Source: Coriobacteriia bacterium
GTDB taxonomy: Bacteria; Actinomycetota; Coriobacteriia; Anaerosomatales; JAENZW01
Assembly (NCBI GenBank): GCA_029858605.1
Contig: JAOUET010000002.1
Location: forward strand, 1-35,377
DNA: 35,377 bases
Reading direction: 5' to 3'
The notes beneath the pieces were generated by a model. That model ran no database searches. It was not told where the DNA came from and saw nothing but the letters and a program-made list of their open reading frames with translations. Made by a program: the position numbers and the translations under genes. Positions 24,314 to 32,642 of the stretch are shown here, in pieces (the stretch's first letter is position 1; every line of letters starts with the position of its first letter).

Positions 24314-24969
24314 GCGAGTGGCTTGCCACGTTCAGGCGCGGACTCTCCATCGAGAATCCCTTGACGATCCTGATGATCGGACTTTGCGCGACCCTTGCCG
24401 TCTCGACCAAGTTCGAAGGCGCGTTCTTCATGGGACTTGCCGTGATCTTCGTGCTGACAATGTCGAGCGTGATCGTCTCGAGCCTGCGCAAGCTGATACC
24501 CGAGAAGGTCAGGATACCCGTCTTCATCGTGGTAATCGCATCTTTCGTGACCATCGTTGACCTGTCGATGCATGCGTTCATTCCAGGTGTCTACAACTTC
24601 CTGGGTGTGTGGATTCCGCTGATAGTGGTGAACTGCATCATCCTTGGCCGAGCCGAGGCCTTCGCCTATCACAATCCGGTGAGACTGGCGATCGCCGATG
24701 GGCTTGGGATGGGAATCGGCTTCTCAATGGTCATCATGTTGCTTGCGACTATCAGGGAGTTTGTCGGAAGTGGGGAGATCGTGTTTCTCGGGCAGAAGCT
24801 TGTGGCTCTGCCTTCGGCGTATCAGGGGCCGGGGATCATGCTCCTCTTCCCGGGTGCGTTCATACTCTTCGGCTTCATGATCGCCGGAGCGCGGTGGGTG
24901 ACTTGGCGCCGCGAGGGCAGGGTCGTTGAGACATCCCAGCACTGCACTATCGAGGAAGGGGCCTCGTGA
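24310..24969 (+). CDS. rnfE: Rnf complex subunit RnfE
   Basis: A 219-residue membrane subunit with about six helices. RnfE/NqrD signs are the LGVWIPLIVVNCIILGRAEAFA segment near residue 105 and the ENPLTILMIGLCATLAVS start. It forms the membrane core with RnfA, where electrons are thought to cross the bilayer. The GTG start overlaps the rnfG stop by 4 bases, and its stop overlaps the rnfA ATG by one base. Confidence 0.94.
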   Translation: MSEWLATFRRGLSIENPLTILMIGLCATLAVSTKFEGAFFMGLAVIFVLTMSSVIVSSLRKLIPEKVRIPVFIVVIASFVTIVDLSMHAFIPGVYNFLGVWIPLIVVNCIILGRAEAFAYHNPVRLAIADGLGMGIGFSMVIMLLATIREFVGSGEIVFLGQKLVALPSAYQGPGIMLLFPGAFILFGFMIAGARWVTWRREGRVVETSQHCTIEEGAS

Positions 24970-25592
24970 TGGGCGAGACTCTTCGCAACCTGGCGTTGCT
25001 GTTCATCGGTGCTGCGCTGGTCAACAACATACTGCTTACCCGGTTCATCGGGCTGTGCCCATTCTTCGGTGTCTCGGGTGCCATGGAGACATCGGTCGGC
25101 ATGGCTGGCGCTGTCGTCTTTGTGATGACTCTCGCCTCGTCGGCAACGTGGGTGTTCTGGAACGCACTGCTTTCGCCGCTCGGCGTCGGAGACTTCCTCT
25201 ACATACCGGCGTTCATTCTTGTGATAGCGGCGCTGGTGCAGTTCGTCGAAATGTACTTGAGGAAGGCTATTCCGACACTGTATCGAGCGATGGGCATATA
25301 CCTGCCGCTCATCACGACGAACTGTGCCGTCCTGGCAACGGCCACGGAGGCCGTGAAGCCCGGTTTCTTCAAGATGAACATCGCCTACAGCTTCGGTTTC
25401 TTCGAGATGCTCGTGTATACGGTTGGCGTCGCCGTTGGATTTGGCTTCGCACTGATCACCTTCGCGGCCCTGAGAGAGCGTCTCGAGGTTGCCCCGGTTC
25501 CGGGCATCCTCAAGGGATCGCCGATGGCGTTCGTCACTGCGGGTCTGCTCTCGCTCGGCTACGTTGGGCTTTCCGGCATGTTCGGTCTTTAG
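24969..25592 (+). CDS. rnfA: Rnf complex subunit RnfA
   Basis: A 207-residue membrane subunit homologous to RnfE and NqrE in inverted topology. It shows NNILLTRFIGLCPFFGVS near residue 18 and YLPLITTNCAVLATA near residue 105, each with the conserved Cys that helps bind the intramembrane Fe-S cluster. The ATG at 24969 forms a TGATG overlap with the rnfE stop; a GTG one codon earlier is also possible. It has a GAGGAAGG ribosome-binding region. rnfB follows 9 bases later. Confidence 0.95.
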   Translation: MGETLRNLALLFIGAALVNNILLTRFIGLCPFFGVSGAMETSVGMAGAVVFVMTLASSATWVFWNALLSPLGVGDFLYIPAFILVIAALVQFVEMYLRKAIPTLYRAMGIYLPLITTNCAVLATATEAVKPGFFKMNIAYSFGFFEMLVYTVGVAVGFGFALITFAALRERLEVAPVPGILKGSPMAFVTAGLLSLGYVGLSGMFGL

Positions 25593-25601
25593 GGGTATGG
25601 G

Positions 25602-26519
25602 ATGGAGTTCGAGCTCGTAATCAAGGCAATCGTCGCGCTCAGCGCGATCGGTCTCGTTGCTTCGGCGATGCTGGCAGCGGCTTCACGACGCTTCCATGTC
25701 GAGGTGGACCCGCGCGTGGAGAACGTCCTCTCAGCGCTACCGGGCGCAAACTGCGGAGCGTGCGGGAATCCCTCGTGTTTCGGCGCCGCAGAGGCGATCG
25801 TGGAAGAGAAGATCCCCATCACCTCTTGCACAGCGGGTGGCCAAACCGTCGCTGACGAGGTAGCGGGGATCATGGGCGTCGAACCTTGTGCCGTGGCGGC
25901 GATCGTGTCCATGCGTCATTGCGGCGGTGGCCGGGCGGCTTCGAAGGCGTACGACTACAGCGGACTCCTGTCATGCATCGCCGTCGCACGCCTCGCTGGC
26001 GGAGATCTCACATGCCCGTACGGGTGCTTCGGGTATGGCGACTGCGCGCGTGCATGTCCTTTCAGCGCGATCACCATGGACGACAGGAACCTGCCGGTCG
26101 TGGACCTGGAGAAATGCACCGGATGTGAGGTGTGCGTGGCCGAGTGTCCGCGCGGGCAGGCCGGTCTCCTCGCGATGGCTCCGGCAGAGGGTGCCGTGGC
26201 CGTGCGCTGCAACTCGCACGACAAGGCCAAAGCGCGCAAGGCGTATTGCCCGATGTGCTGCATCGCGTGCAAGAAGTGCGAGAAGGTCTGTCCGGCCGAT
26301 GCGATCCACGTGATTGACCTTCTCGCAATCGTGGACTACGAGAAGTGCACGGGGTGCGGGCAGTGTGTCGCCGTATGCCCGCCAGAATGCATCGATTTGG
26401 CCGGGCGCGACGCGATAGAGTCGGCGGTGCGCCTCGACGGTCGCGGCCCGAAGGTCGACGGATTCGTGCCTCGTGAGGTAGTCGCGGAGGAGAGTACCGA
26501 GGAGGCTCCTGCCGAGTGA
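25602..26519 (+). CDS. rnfB: Rnf complex subunit RnfB, multi-cluster ferredoxin-like
   Basis: A 305-residue subunit that takes electrons from ferredoxin. An N-terminal membrane helix (about 5-27) is followed by the four-Cys domain GANCGACGNPSCFGAAEA. Four ferredoxin-type motifs come after: CPYGCFGYGDCARACP, CTGCEVCVAECP, CPMCCIACKKCEKVCP and CTGCGQCVAVCP. It would therefore hold about five [4Fe-4S] clusters, within the range seen in clostridial RnfB. The C-terminal tail is acidic (EESTEEAPAE). It is the last rnf gene, and its stop overlaps the next gene by 4 bases. Confidence 0.95.
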   Translation: MEFELVIKAIVALSAIGLVASAMLAAASRRFHVEVDPRVENVLSALPGANCGACGNPSCFGAAEAIVEEKIPITSCTAGGQTVADEVAGIMGVEPCAVAAIVSMRHCGGGRAASKAYDYSGLLSCIAVARLAGGDLTCPYGCFGYGDCARACPFSAITMDDRNLPVVDLEKCTGCEVCVAECPRGQAGLLAMAPAEGAVAVRCNSHDKAKARKAYCPMCCIACKKCEKVCPADAIHVIDLLAIVDYEKCTGCGQCVAVCPPECIDLAGRDAIESAVRLDGRGPKVDGFVPREVVAEESTEEAPAE

Positions 26520-26881
26520 CCCGTGGCGATGGGATCGTACTCGCCTGCGTCTTGGCTGTTGCGCTGCTGAGCGTTCCCGCAGTCTTGGCCGTGGCCGATG
26601 CAGGGTCTGCGGCCGCACTCATCAGTGGCCCGGCTGGCCAGACCGAGACCACTCTGAGCGACAACGCTCGCTACACGGTTGAGGGCAGGGAGGGGACTGT
26701 TGTCTTCGAGGTTCGCGACGGGCATCTGCTTTGCACCTCGTCTTCATGTGCCGACCAGGTCTGCGTGCGCCAGCGGGAGGCGCTTCCCGGACGACCTGTC
26801 GTTTGCGCTCCGAACGGAGTTGTCGCGAGGGTGAGTGGTGCGGCGGCCAAGGAGGCGTCGCTCGATGCGGTCTCGCGGTAG
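26516..26881 (+). CDS. NusG-domain-II-containing membrane-anchored protein
   Basis: A 121-residue protein with an N-terminal hydrophobic anchor (about 7-27) and a small beta-rich domain of the NusG domain II type. Four cysteines lie in the outer part (Cys73, Cys78, Cys83, Cys97), with CTSSSCADQVC as the core motif. This protein is often found beside rnf operons of anaerobes, but its role is unknown; it is not the transcription factor NusG. The GTG start overlaps rnfB by 4 bases, and the next gene starts within its last codons. Confidence 0.85.
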   Translation: MTRGDGIVLACVLAVALLSVPAVLAVADAGSAAALISGPAGQTETTLSDNARYTVEGREGTVVFEVRDGHLLCTSSSCADQVCVRQREALPGRPVVCAPNGVVARVSGAAAKEASLDAVSR

Positions 26882-27401
26882 CCAGACCTCAGCCCGATCG
26901 GTGGCCCTGGCCTCGATGCTGCTCGCGTTCGGAGCCTGTCTCGGCTACGCGGAGTCCGTTCTCCTACCGCCGTTGCCTGTGCCGGGCGTGCGTTTGGGAC
27001 TCGCGAATCTCGCGGTCGTCGTGACGCTTGCCACCCTTGGCAGCACCTATGCCCTGGTAGTGTCCTTGGGTAGGGTGCTCATCGTCTCGTTTGCAGCAGG
27101 TTCGCTCGGCGGTCCGGCGTTCGCAATGTCGCTCGCTGGGGCTCTAGCCGCTTGGTCGGTGATGTCGCTGTTGGCCCGGAAGGAAGGCATCTTCTCACCC
27201 GTGGGATGGTCGGTCGCGGGATCTGCGGCTCACGTGATCGCACAGTTGCTTCTGGCGGCTTGGCTGGTGGGATCGCAAGCACCACTTGCCATGACACCCC
27301 TGTCCTTGCTGGCAAGTGTACCCACCGGACTGGTCATCGGATACTCTGCACGTCTCCTTGTCTCCCGAATACCCCAAACCACGCTGGCATTCGGACGATA
27401 G
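26865..27401 (+). CDS. Gx transporter family / heptaprenyl diphosphate synthase component I-like membrane protein
   Basis: A 178-residue protein with five or so hydrophobic helices. It resembles the Gx transporter family (often labelled HepT component I), with the LPPLPVPGVRLGLANLAVV segment near residue 35 and small-residue helix faces (SLGRVLIVSFAAGSLGGPAFAMS). It is a frequent neighbour of rnf and the NusG-II gene in anaerobes. Function is unproven; the prenyl synthase name comes from old annotation. The ATG at 26865 has GGAGG 9 bases before it and overlaps the previous gene by 17 bases. Confidence 0.82.
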   Translation: MRSRGSQTSARSVALASMLLAFGACLGYAESVLLPPLPVPGVRLGLANLAVVVTLATLGSTYALVVSLGRVLIVSFAAGSLGGPAFAMSLAGALAAWSVMSLLARKEGIFSPVGWSVAGSAAHVIAQLLLAAWLVGSQAPLAMTPLSLLASVPTGLVIGYSARLLVSRIPQTTLAFGR

Positions 27402-27414
27402 GGAGGTGGCGCTG

Positions 27415-28077
27415 GTGGCGCCACGGACTCTCGGGGCGCTGCTGCGCTCGAGGGAGTTGTTGCTGAGCGGTTGTCCTGAGTCCGTCTCGGACGCGGGACT
27501 GATCGCGGTACTCATAGGGGACACCAGCGACGAGCGCGGCAGGAGCATCCTCTCATCTCACGAAAGCCCTGCTGCACTCTGGCGAGTGTCGGCCGAGGAC
27601 CTGACGGCGGTTCCGGGCGTAGGGCCTGCTGGTGCCGCTCGGGTGCTTGCCGGTCTCGAGATAGGGCGGCGGGCGAGCGTCTGGCGGCTCGATGAGCGCC
27701 CATGCGTGAACACGCCGGAGGATGTCGTGGCTCTGTGTTGGCCGCAGCTGCGTGGATCCGACCGCGAGCACTTCTGGGCGCTCGCACTCAACACCAAGAA
27801 TCGCCTGCTGAAGACGGTCGAAGTGTCCGTTGGCAGCTTGAACGCGTCGATTGTCCATCCCAGGGAGTTGTTCAAGGAAGCGGTACGATTGTCGGCGGCA
27901 TCCGTGGTGGTTGTACACAATCACCCGAGTGGAGACTCGACACCGTCCGGGGCGGACATCCAGCTCACTCGTCGACTGGTAAAAGGGGGAGACGTTTTGG
28001 GCATAGACCTACTCGACCATGTCGTCATCGGTGACGGTGGCGAGCATTCAAGCATGCGGGAACTCGGTCTGATATAG
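27415..28077 (+). CDS. radC: RadC family JAB/MPN-domain protein
   Basis: A 220-residue protein with an N-terminal helix-hairpin-helix region (AVPGVGPAGAARVLA near 65) and a JAB1/MPN metalloprotease-like domain. This carries EHFWALALNTKNR (near 118) and the metal motif HNHPSGD (His168, His170) with the following Asp. RadC was once linked to DNA repair, but its function is not settled. The GTG at 27415 has GGGAGG 8 bases upstream; the frame is open further upstream only through sequence shadowing the previous gene. radC just before mreB is a common order in Gram-positive bacteria. Confidence 0.92.
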   Translation: MAPRTLGALLRSRELLLSGCPESVSDAGLIAVLIGDTSDERGRSILSSHESPAALWRVSAEDLTAVPGVGPAGAARVLAGLEIGRRASVWRLDERPCVNTPEDVVALCWPQLRGSDREHFWALALNTKNRLLKTVEVSVGSLNASIVHPRELFKEAVRLSAASVVVVHNHPSGDSTPSGADIQLTRRLVKGGDVLGIDLLDHVVIGDGGEHSSMRELGLI

Positions 28078-28132
28078 GCGCCCGCGGGCACCGACGACCT
28101 TCCTACCAGCAGTATGTTGCCAGTTGGTGGGC

Positions 28133-28159
28133 GTGACAGCACCGTCGCTGTGCTACACT
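28133..28159 (+). promoter_or_regulatory. Possible promoter ahead of mreB
   Basis: GTGACA (5/6 to the -35), a 15-base spacer and TACACT (4/6 to the -10). The spacer is short, so this is only a candidate. Confidence 0.35.
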
Positions 28160-28176
28160 TGTCCGCGTTTGAGGGT

Positions 28177-28211
28177 ACGGCCGTTCGGCGGAAGCGCTGA
28201 CGGGCCGTTTT
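28177..28211 (+). terminator. Hairpin with short T-run between radC and mreB
   Basis: ACGGCC and GGCCGT pair around a partly self-pairing interior, followed by TTT. It may end the rnf-radC transcript or, if the promoter at 28133 is used, lie in the mreB leader as an attenuator. Confidence 0.4.
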
Positions 28212-28284
28212 GTCATGCTCTCAGCGTGCAACAGGGGGTTTGGATCTGCTGGTCTGGGCGCGCTGGGAAAGGAGAAGGCGACAC

Positions 28285-29325
28285 ATGTCGCTTGTCGATA
28301 TGTTCTTCAACTCTTGGGGCGGCGATATGGCCGTCGACCTCGGCACGGCGAACACGCTTGTATCTGTTCGCGGCAGGGGGATCGTCTTGATCGAGCCTTC
28401 GGTCGTTGCCGTAGAGAAGGATACGAAGCGGGTCTTGGCCGTTGGAATCGAGGCCAAGCGGATGCTGGGGCGCACGCCGGGCAGTATTGTGGCGATTCGG
28501 CCCTTGAAGGACGGCGTCATCGCCGACTTCGAGGTGACCGAGGCCATGCTCAGGTACTTCATAAACAAGACGCGGATCAAGCGCTTTCCGTGGCAGCCCA
28601 AACCGCGAGTCGTCGTGTGCGTCCCGAGTGGCGTCACGGAAGTCGAGAAAAGGGCGGTGTTCGAGGCGACGATGCAGGCCGGCGCCCGGCAGGCATACTT
28701 GATCGAGGAGCCCATGGCGGCTGCGATCGGGTGCGGTCTGCCGATTCAAGAGCCGACTGGGAACATGGTCGTCGATATCGGCGGGGGCACGACGGAGGTG
28801 GCCGTGATCTCGCTCGGCGGAATCGTCGAAGCCGAGTCCATCCGCATCGCCGGTGACGAGTGCGACGAGGCGATCGTGAGCCACGTCAAGCGTGCCCACA
28901 ACGTTCTGATCGGTGAGCGCACTGCCGAAGAGATCAAGTTCGAGATCGGTTCTGCGTGGCCTCTACTGGAGGAGGTCGACGCAGAGGTTCGCGGTCGCGA
29001 TCTCGTCACGGGCCTTCCGCGGACCGTTTCTCTCGAGTCCGAGGAGGTTCGAGATGCGCTCGAAGAACCCCTCCTGGCCATCATCGCCACCGTCAAGGCC
29101 ACACTGGAGCGCACGCCGCCTGAGCTGGCGAGCGATCTGATGGAGTACGGGATAGTACTCACAGGTGGTGGCTCGCTGCTCCGCGGCATGGACGAACGTT
29201 TGCGGCATGAGACAGGGATGCCCGTGCACGTCTCGGACAACGCGCTCACAAATGTCGTCGACGGGTCGGCGATGGCTCTCGAAGAGATTGACACGCTCAA
29301 GAAGGTCCTCACCGGCGGCCGCTAG
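28285..29325 (+). CDS. mreB: Rod shape-determining protein MreB
   Basis: A 346-residue bacterial actin that polymerises along the membrane and guides side-wall peptidoglycan synthesis. Actin-fold nucleotide motifs are clear: phosphate 1 DLGTANTLV (near 18), phosphate 2 VVDIGGGTTEVAVISLGG (near 162) and the adenosine motif GIVLTGGGSLLRGM (near 290). The ATG at 28285 lies 10 bases after AAGGAG and gives the usual N-terminus; upstream in-frame sequence looks non-coding. It leads the operon mreBCD-mrdA-rodA. Confidence 0.98.
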   Translation: MSLVDMFFNSWGGDMAVDLGTANTLVSVRGRGIVLIEPSVVAVEKDTKRVLAVGIEAKRMLGRTPGSIVAIRPLKDGVIADFEVTEAMLRYFINKTRIKRFPWQPKPRVVVCVPSGVTEVEKRAVFEATMQAGARQAYLIEEPMAAAIGCGLPIQEPTGNMVVDIGGGTTEVAVISLGGIVEAESIRIAGDECDEAIVSHVKRAHNVLIGERTAEEIKFEIGSAWPLLEEVDAEVRGRDLVTGLPRTVSLESEEVRDALEEPLLAIIATVKATLERTPPELASDLMEYGIVLTGGGSLLRGMDERLRHETGMPVHVSDNALTNVVDGSAMALEEIDTLKKVLTGGR

Positions 29326-29340
29326 GATGCGTGGCACTCC

Positions 29341-30198
29341 ATGAAGCTGCCCCAGTCCGACAGAACGGTCGGAAACGCTGGCGTACTGGCGATTCTGCTG
29401 GTTGCCGCGATCGTGCTGATGACTATGTCTGCACGCGAGGGCGAGCAAGGGATGTTGCATCGTACTCGCAAGGCACTCCAGGCTGCGACGGCTCCGATCG
29501 CCAGCGTGGGCACGTGGATCTCGACGCCGGTGCGTGCGGTCACAGACTGGGCCGGCGGCCTATCCGTCTCTAGAAGCGAGGTCGATGAGCTGCAGACGCA
29601 AAACGAGGAGTTGCGGCAGCGTGTCGCGGAGCTGGAGGAAGCCCGTCTCGAGAACGAGCGTCTGCGGACTTTGGTTGGCTTCACCGAAGCCCGGAAGCTC
29701 GAGGCGTTGGGCGCGCGCGTGATAGCTCGGCCAACCAGCTCGTGGGAGTCCGTCATCGTCATCGACAGAGGAACTGCGGATGGCGTTGAGCCCGGGATGC
29801 CGGTGCTGGCGCCGCAGGGCCTTCTCGGGCAGACCGTGGAGGTCACCGAACACAGCGCGAAGGTGCGTCTGATAGTCGATCAGAGGAGTGGCGTGGCCGG
29901 CATGGTGCAGTCTACCCGAGCCGAAGGGATCGTGCGCGGTTCGGTAGAAGGCGGTTTGGACATGGAGTACGTCTCCCGAGAAACGACGGTCGTTGCCGGC
30001 GACATCGTGCTCACTTCCGGAATGGGCGGTGTCTATCCGAAGGGACTCCTGATCGGCGAGGTGAGCAAGGTCGATCTTCCCGAGAACGCGCTCTTCTCGA
30101 TCATCGAAGTGCGCCCGTCGGCTCGCCTCCAGGGCGTGGAGGAAGTGATCGTGCTGGTCGGGGCCACTTCGACTGCGGATGTGGGAGACGGCGAATGA
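29341..30198 (+). CDS. mreC: Rod shape-determining protein MreC
   Basis: A 285-residue bitopic membrane protein. It has a short cytoplasmic start, one membrane helix (about 13-30), a coiled coil (about 80-112, with ELQTQNEELRQRVAELEEA-like heptads) and the outward beta-barrel domain. Family segments such as VIDRGTADGVEPGMPV and GDIVLTSGMGGVYPKGLLIGEV are present. It links MreB filaments to PBP2 outside. It starts 15 bases after mreB and its stop overlaps the mreD ATG. Confidence 0.95.
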   Translation: MKLPQSDRTVGNAGVLAILLVAAIVLMTMSAREGEQGMLHRTRKALQAATAPIASVGTWISTPVRAVTDWAGGLSVSRSEVDELQTQNEELRQRVAELEEARLENERLRTLVGFTEARKLEALGARVIARPTSSWESVIVIDRGTADGVEPGMPVLAPQGLLGQTVEVTEHSAKVRLIVDQRSGVAGMVQSTRAEGIVRGSVEGGLDMEYVSRETTVVAGDIVLTSGMGGVYPKGLLIGEVSKVDLPENALFSIIEVRPSARLQGVEEVIVLVGATSTADVGDGE

Positions 30199-30707
30199 GG
30201 CGCGCGCTTCCATCTATGGCGGCGATCCTTGCGGGGACTCTGCTTCAGGTGTCGATCGCCCCGCAGATAGCCATCGGGGGAACGGTCCCGAATCTGTTGC
30301 TGCTCGTCACCGTCACGGTGGCTCTCGTCGAGGGGTCTCGGGCCGGCGCGATCGGCGGGTTCGCTGCAGGACTCGTGTTCGATCTGCTTGGCACGGGGCC
30401 AGTCGGTGCCATGGCCTTCGTCTTGGCCCTGATCGGACATCTCGCAGGATCGCTGCAGGAGCAGATGTTTGCCGAGGGATGGCGTCTACCTGTGTCGGTC
30501 GTTGCGCTGGCGAGCCTACTGTCCGAGGTGGCGTACTGGCTGGTCCTGTGGGTGAACGGGGCGGCGCCACCGTTCCTTGCGACGCTTTCGCAGGTGATAG
30601 TGCCGAGTGCATTGTATAATGGCGCCTTGGCGCTGCTGGTCTATCCTTGGTTGGCGCGGCTGTTGCGCCGGGAGCGGCCCGTGAGGACCTTCAGCCGTCT
30701 CGCGTAG
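30195..30707 (+). CDS. mreD: Rod shape-determining protein MreD
   Basis: A 170-residue membrane protein with about five helices, the usual MreD length. The GTVPNLLLLVTVTVALVEGSRAGAIGGFAAGLVFDLL region is typical: an acidic residue inside a helix and a Gly-rich segment before FDLL. It works with MreC in the elongasome. The ATG overlaps the mreC stop (ATGA). A 75-base gap holding a 6-bp hairpin separates it from mrdA. Confidence 0.9.
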   Translation: MRRALPSMAAILAGTLLQVSIAPQIAIGGTVPNLLLLVTVTVALVEGSRAGAIGGFAAGLVFDLLGTGPVGAMAFVLALIGHLAGSLQEQMFAEGWRLPVSVVALASLLSEVAYWLVLWVNGAAPPFLATLSQVIVPSALYNGALALLVYPWLARLLRRERPVRTFSRLA

Positions 30708-30782
30708 TGGGCGATCACGGTCGGCGGGGAACAACCGTGCAGCGACGGAGTATCCGGGCCCAGGCCCCGTGAGGTCGTGTAG

Positions 30783-32639
30783 ATGTCGCCTTTCCGTGAA
30801 CAACTCAGAGGCCGTTTCGCGGTTCTCGGCATTGTCGTTCTCGTAAGTCTTGGCGTGCTGCTGGTCCGGCTCTGGAGCATGCAGGTTCTCGCGGGAGCGG
30901 ACTACGTGGCACTTGCGAACGACAACCGCGTTCGCGAGATCACACTGGATGCGCCCCGAGGACGGATCCTTGACCGCGACGGCGAGGAGCTCGTTTCGAA
31001 CCGGGCTTCCCTCGCGGTGAGTGTCGCACCTTCGGCAAAAGACGACGAGGAGATGCTGTATCGCCTGTCGATCTTGCTGGACAGGCCGCTGGAGGAGATC
31101 AAGGAGCGGGTCGCGTCCACGCGCGAGGAAGCGTTGCGCCCCAGGATAGTCTCGCTGGACGTATCGCGGGACGTAGTGAGCTACCTTGCCGAACACGAGT
31201 CCGAGTACCCCGGGGTCGAGGTCCAGGTGGTCGCCGTGAGGGAGTACCCGCAAGGGAGCCTCGCCGCACACGTTCTCGGCTACACCGGAGAAATCTCCGA
31301 GGAGCAAATCGAACAGCCGGAGTTCTCGAGCTACGCACTTGGCGACATCGTCGGCAAGACTGGCGCGGAGCGGCAGTTCGAGTCCGTTCTGCAGGGCGAC
31401 AAGGGATATCGGCGCCTAGAGGTGGACGCGCGAGGGCGACAACGGCACATCATCGAAGAAGGGCAGGCGATACCCGGGCGAGACGTCGTACTGACGATCG
31501 ACTCCGAAGTCCAGGAGGTTGCCGAGAAGGCGCTCACGAATGCGATCAGAGATGCCCATCTTGACGAGTACCCGAAAGCGAAGGCTGGGGCGGCCGTCGC
31601 CCTCGATGTCAGGACCGGCGAAGTGCTCGCGATGGCGAGCCTGCCCACCTACGATCCGACACTCTTCCTCGGCGGCATCTCGGAGGAGAACTGGGAGCGT
31701 CTGAACGCCAAGGGAAGCGAGTACCCGCTCACCAACAGGGCGATCATGGCGCAGTACCCGCCAGCGTCGACGTTCAAAGGCATCACTGGGCTCGCCGGAC
31801 TTCGATACGGGGTGACCCGGGAATGGGCGATGTACTACTGCCCAGGCAAGTGGATCGAGATGGGCGAGCAGTGGCCCAAGTGGTGCTGGAACAGATCCGG
31901 GCATAGGGAGATCACGTTCCACAGTGGAATCGTCGAGAGCTGCGACACGGTCTTCTACGAGATCGGCTACGAGTTCTACAAGCAGGGCGACGAGAAGCTG
32001 CAGAAGTTCGCGAGGCAGTTCGGCTTCGGGAGTCCGCTCGGGATAGACCTCCCAGGTGAGGTTGACGGCCGCGTGCCCGACGCGGCGTGGAAGGCCGAAT
32101 TCAACAAGAACTACCCCGAGTACCAGCAGTGGTTGCCCGGAGACACGGTCAACATCGCCATCGGCCAAGGCGATTTGCTGGCCACTCCGCTCCAGATGGC
32201 TGCGGCATATGCCGGCATCGCCAACGACGGGAAGATCATGCGGCCGCACGTCTTGAAAGAGGTGCGTGACGAGAGCGGTCAGGCGGTTCTGGAGTACGAG
32301 GAGGATGTGGCGGCCGAACCCGATGTCACAACGCAGAGCCTCGCTGTGATGCGGCGTGGTCTGCGAGACGTGACGGAGGAGGGGACGGCCGAAGGCGCAT
32401 TCGCGGACTTCGGAGCGGCCGTCGCCGGCAAGACTGGAACGGCACAGGTGACCGGGAAGGACGACTACGCGTGGTTCGTGGGGTTCGCTCCGATCGAGGA
32501 CCCGCGGTACGCGGTAGCCATCGTTATCGAACAGGGTGGCCACGGGGGTTCGATCGCCGCTCCGGCCGCCAGAGAGATACTCGCTGCCCTCCTCGGCCTG
32601 CCGGTGGAACACGTTCGGGCAGTAGACGTTTCGAGGTGA
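30783..32639 (+). CDS. mrdA: Penicillin-binding protein 2 (elongasome transpeptidase)
   Basis: A 618-residue class B PBP that crosslinks side-wall peptidoglycan. It has one N-terminal membrane helix (about 13-32), a pedestal domain starting APRGRILDRDG (near 58) and a transpeptidase domain. The active-site motifs are intact: STFK with Ser329 and Lys332, SCD at 386-388 (the SxD form usual for PBP2) and KTGT at 550. A Trp/Cys-rich segment before the SCD motif (CPGKW...WCW) holds two cysteines. It sits between mreD and rodA, its normal partner. Confidence 0.96.
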   Translation: MSPFREQLRGRFAVLGIVVLVSLGVLLVRLWSMQVLAGADYVALANDNRVREITLDAPRGRILDRDGEELVSNRASLAVSVAPSAKDDEEMLYRLSILLDRPLEEIKERVASTREEALRPRIVSLDVSRDVVSYLAEHESEYPGVEVQVVAVREYPQGSLAAHVLGYTGEISEEQIEQPEFSSYALGDIVGKTGAERQFESVLQGDKGYRRLEVDARGRQRHIIEEGQAIPGRDVVLTIDSEVQEVAEKALTNAIRDAHLDEYPKAKAGAAVALDVRTGEVLAMASLPTYDPTLFLGGISEENWERLNAKGSEYPLTNRAIMAQYPPASTFKGITGLAGLRYGVTREWAMYYCPGKWIEMGEQWPKWCWNRSGHREITFHSGIVESCDTVFYEIGYEFYKQGDEKLQKFARQFGFGSPLGIDLPGEVDGRVPDAAWKAEFNKNYPEYQQWLPGDTVNIAIGQGDLLATPLQMAAAYAGIANDGKIMRPHVLKEVRDESGQAVLEYEEDVAAEPDVTTQSLAVMRRGLRDVTEEGTAEGAFADFGAAVAGKTGTAQVTGKDDYAWFVGFAPIEDPRYAVAIVIEQGGHGGSIAAPAAREILAALLGLPVEHVRAVDVSR

Positions 32640-32642
32640 GCA

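Noticed and set aside
27415..28285. radC next to mreB as an unusual pairing
   Set aside because: This order is common in Gram-positive bacteria, so it is not novel.
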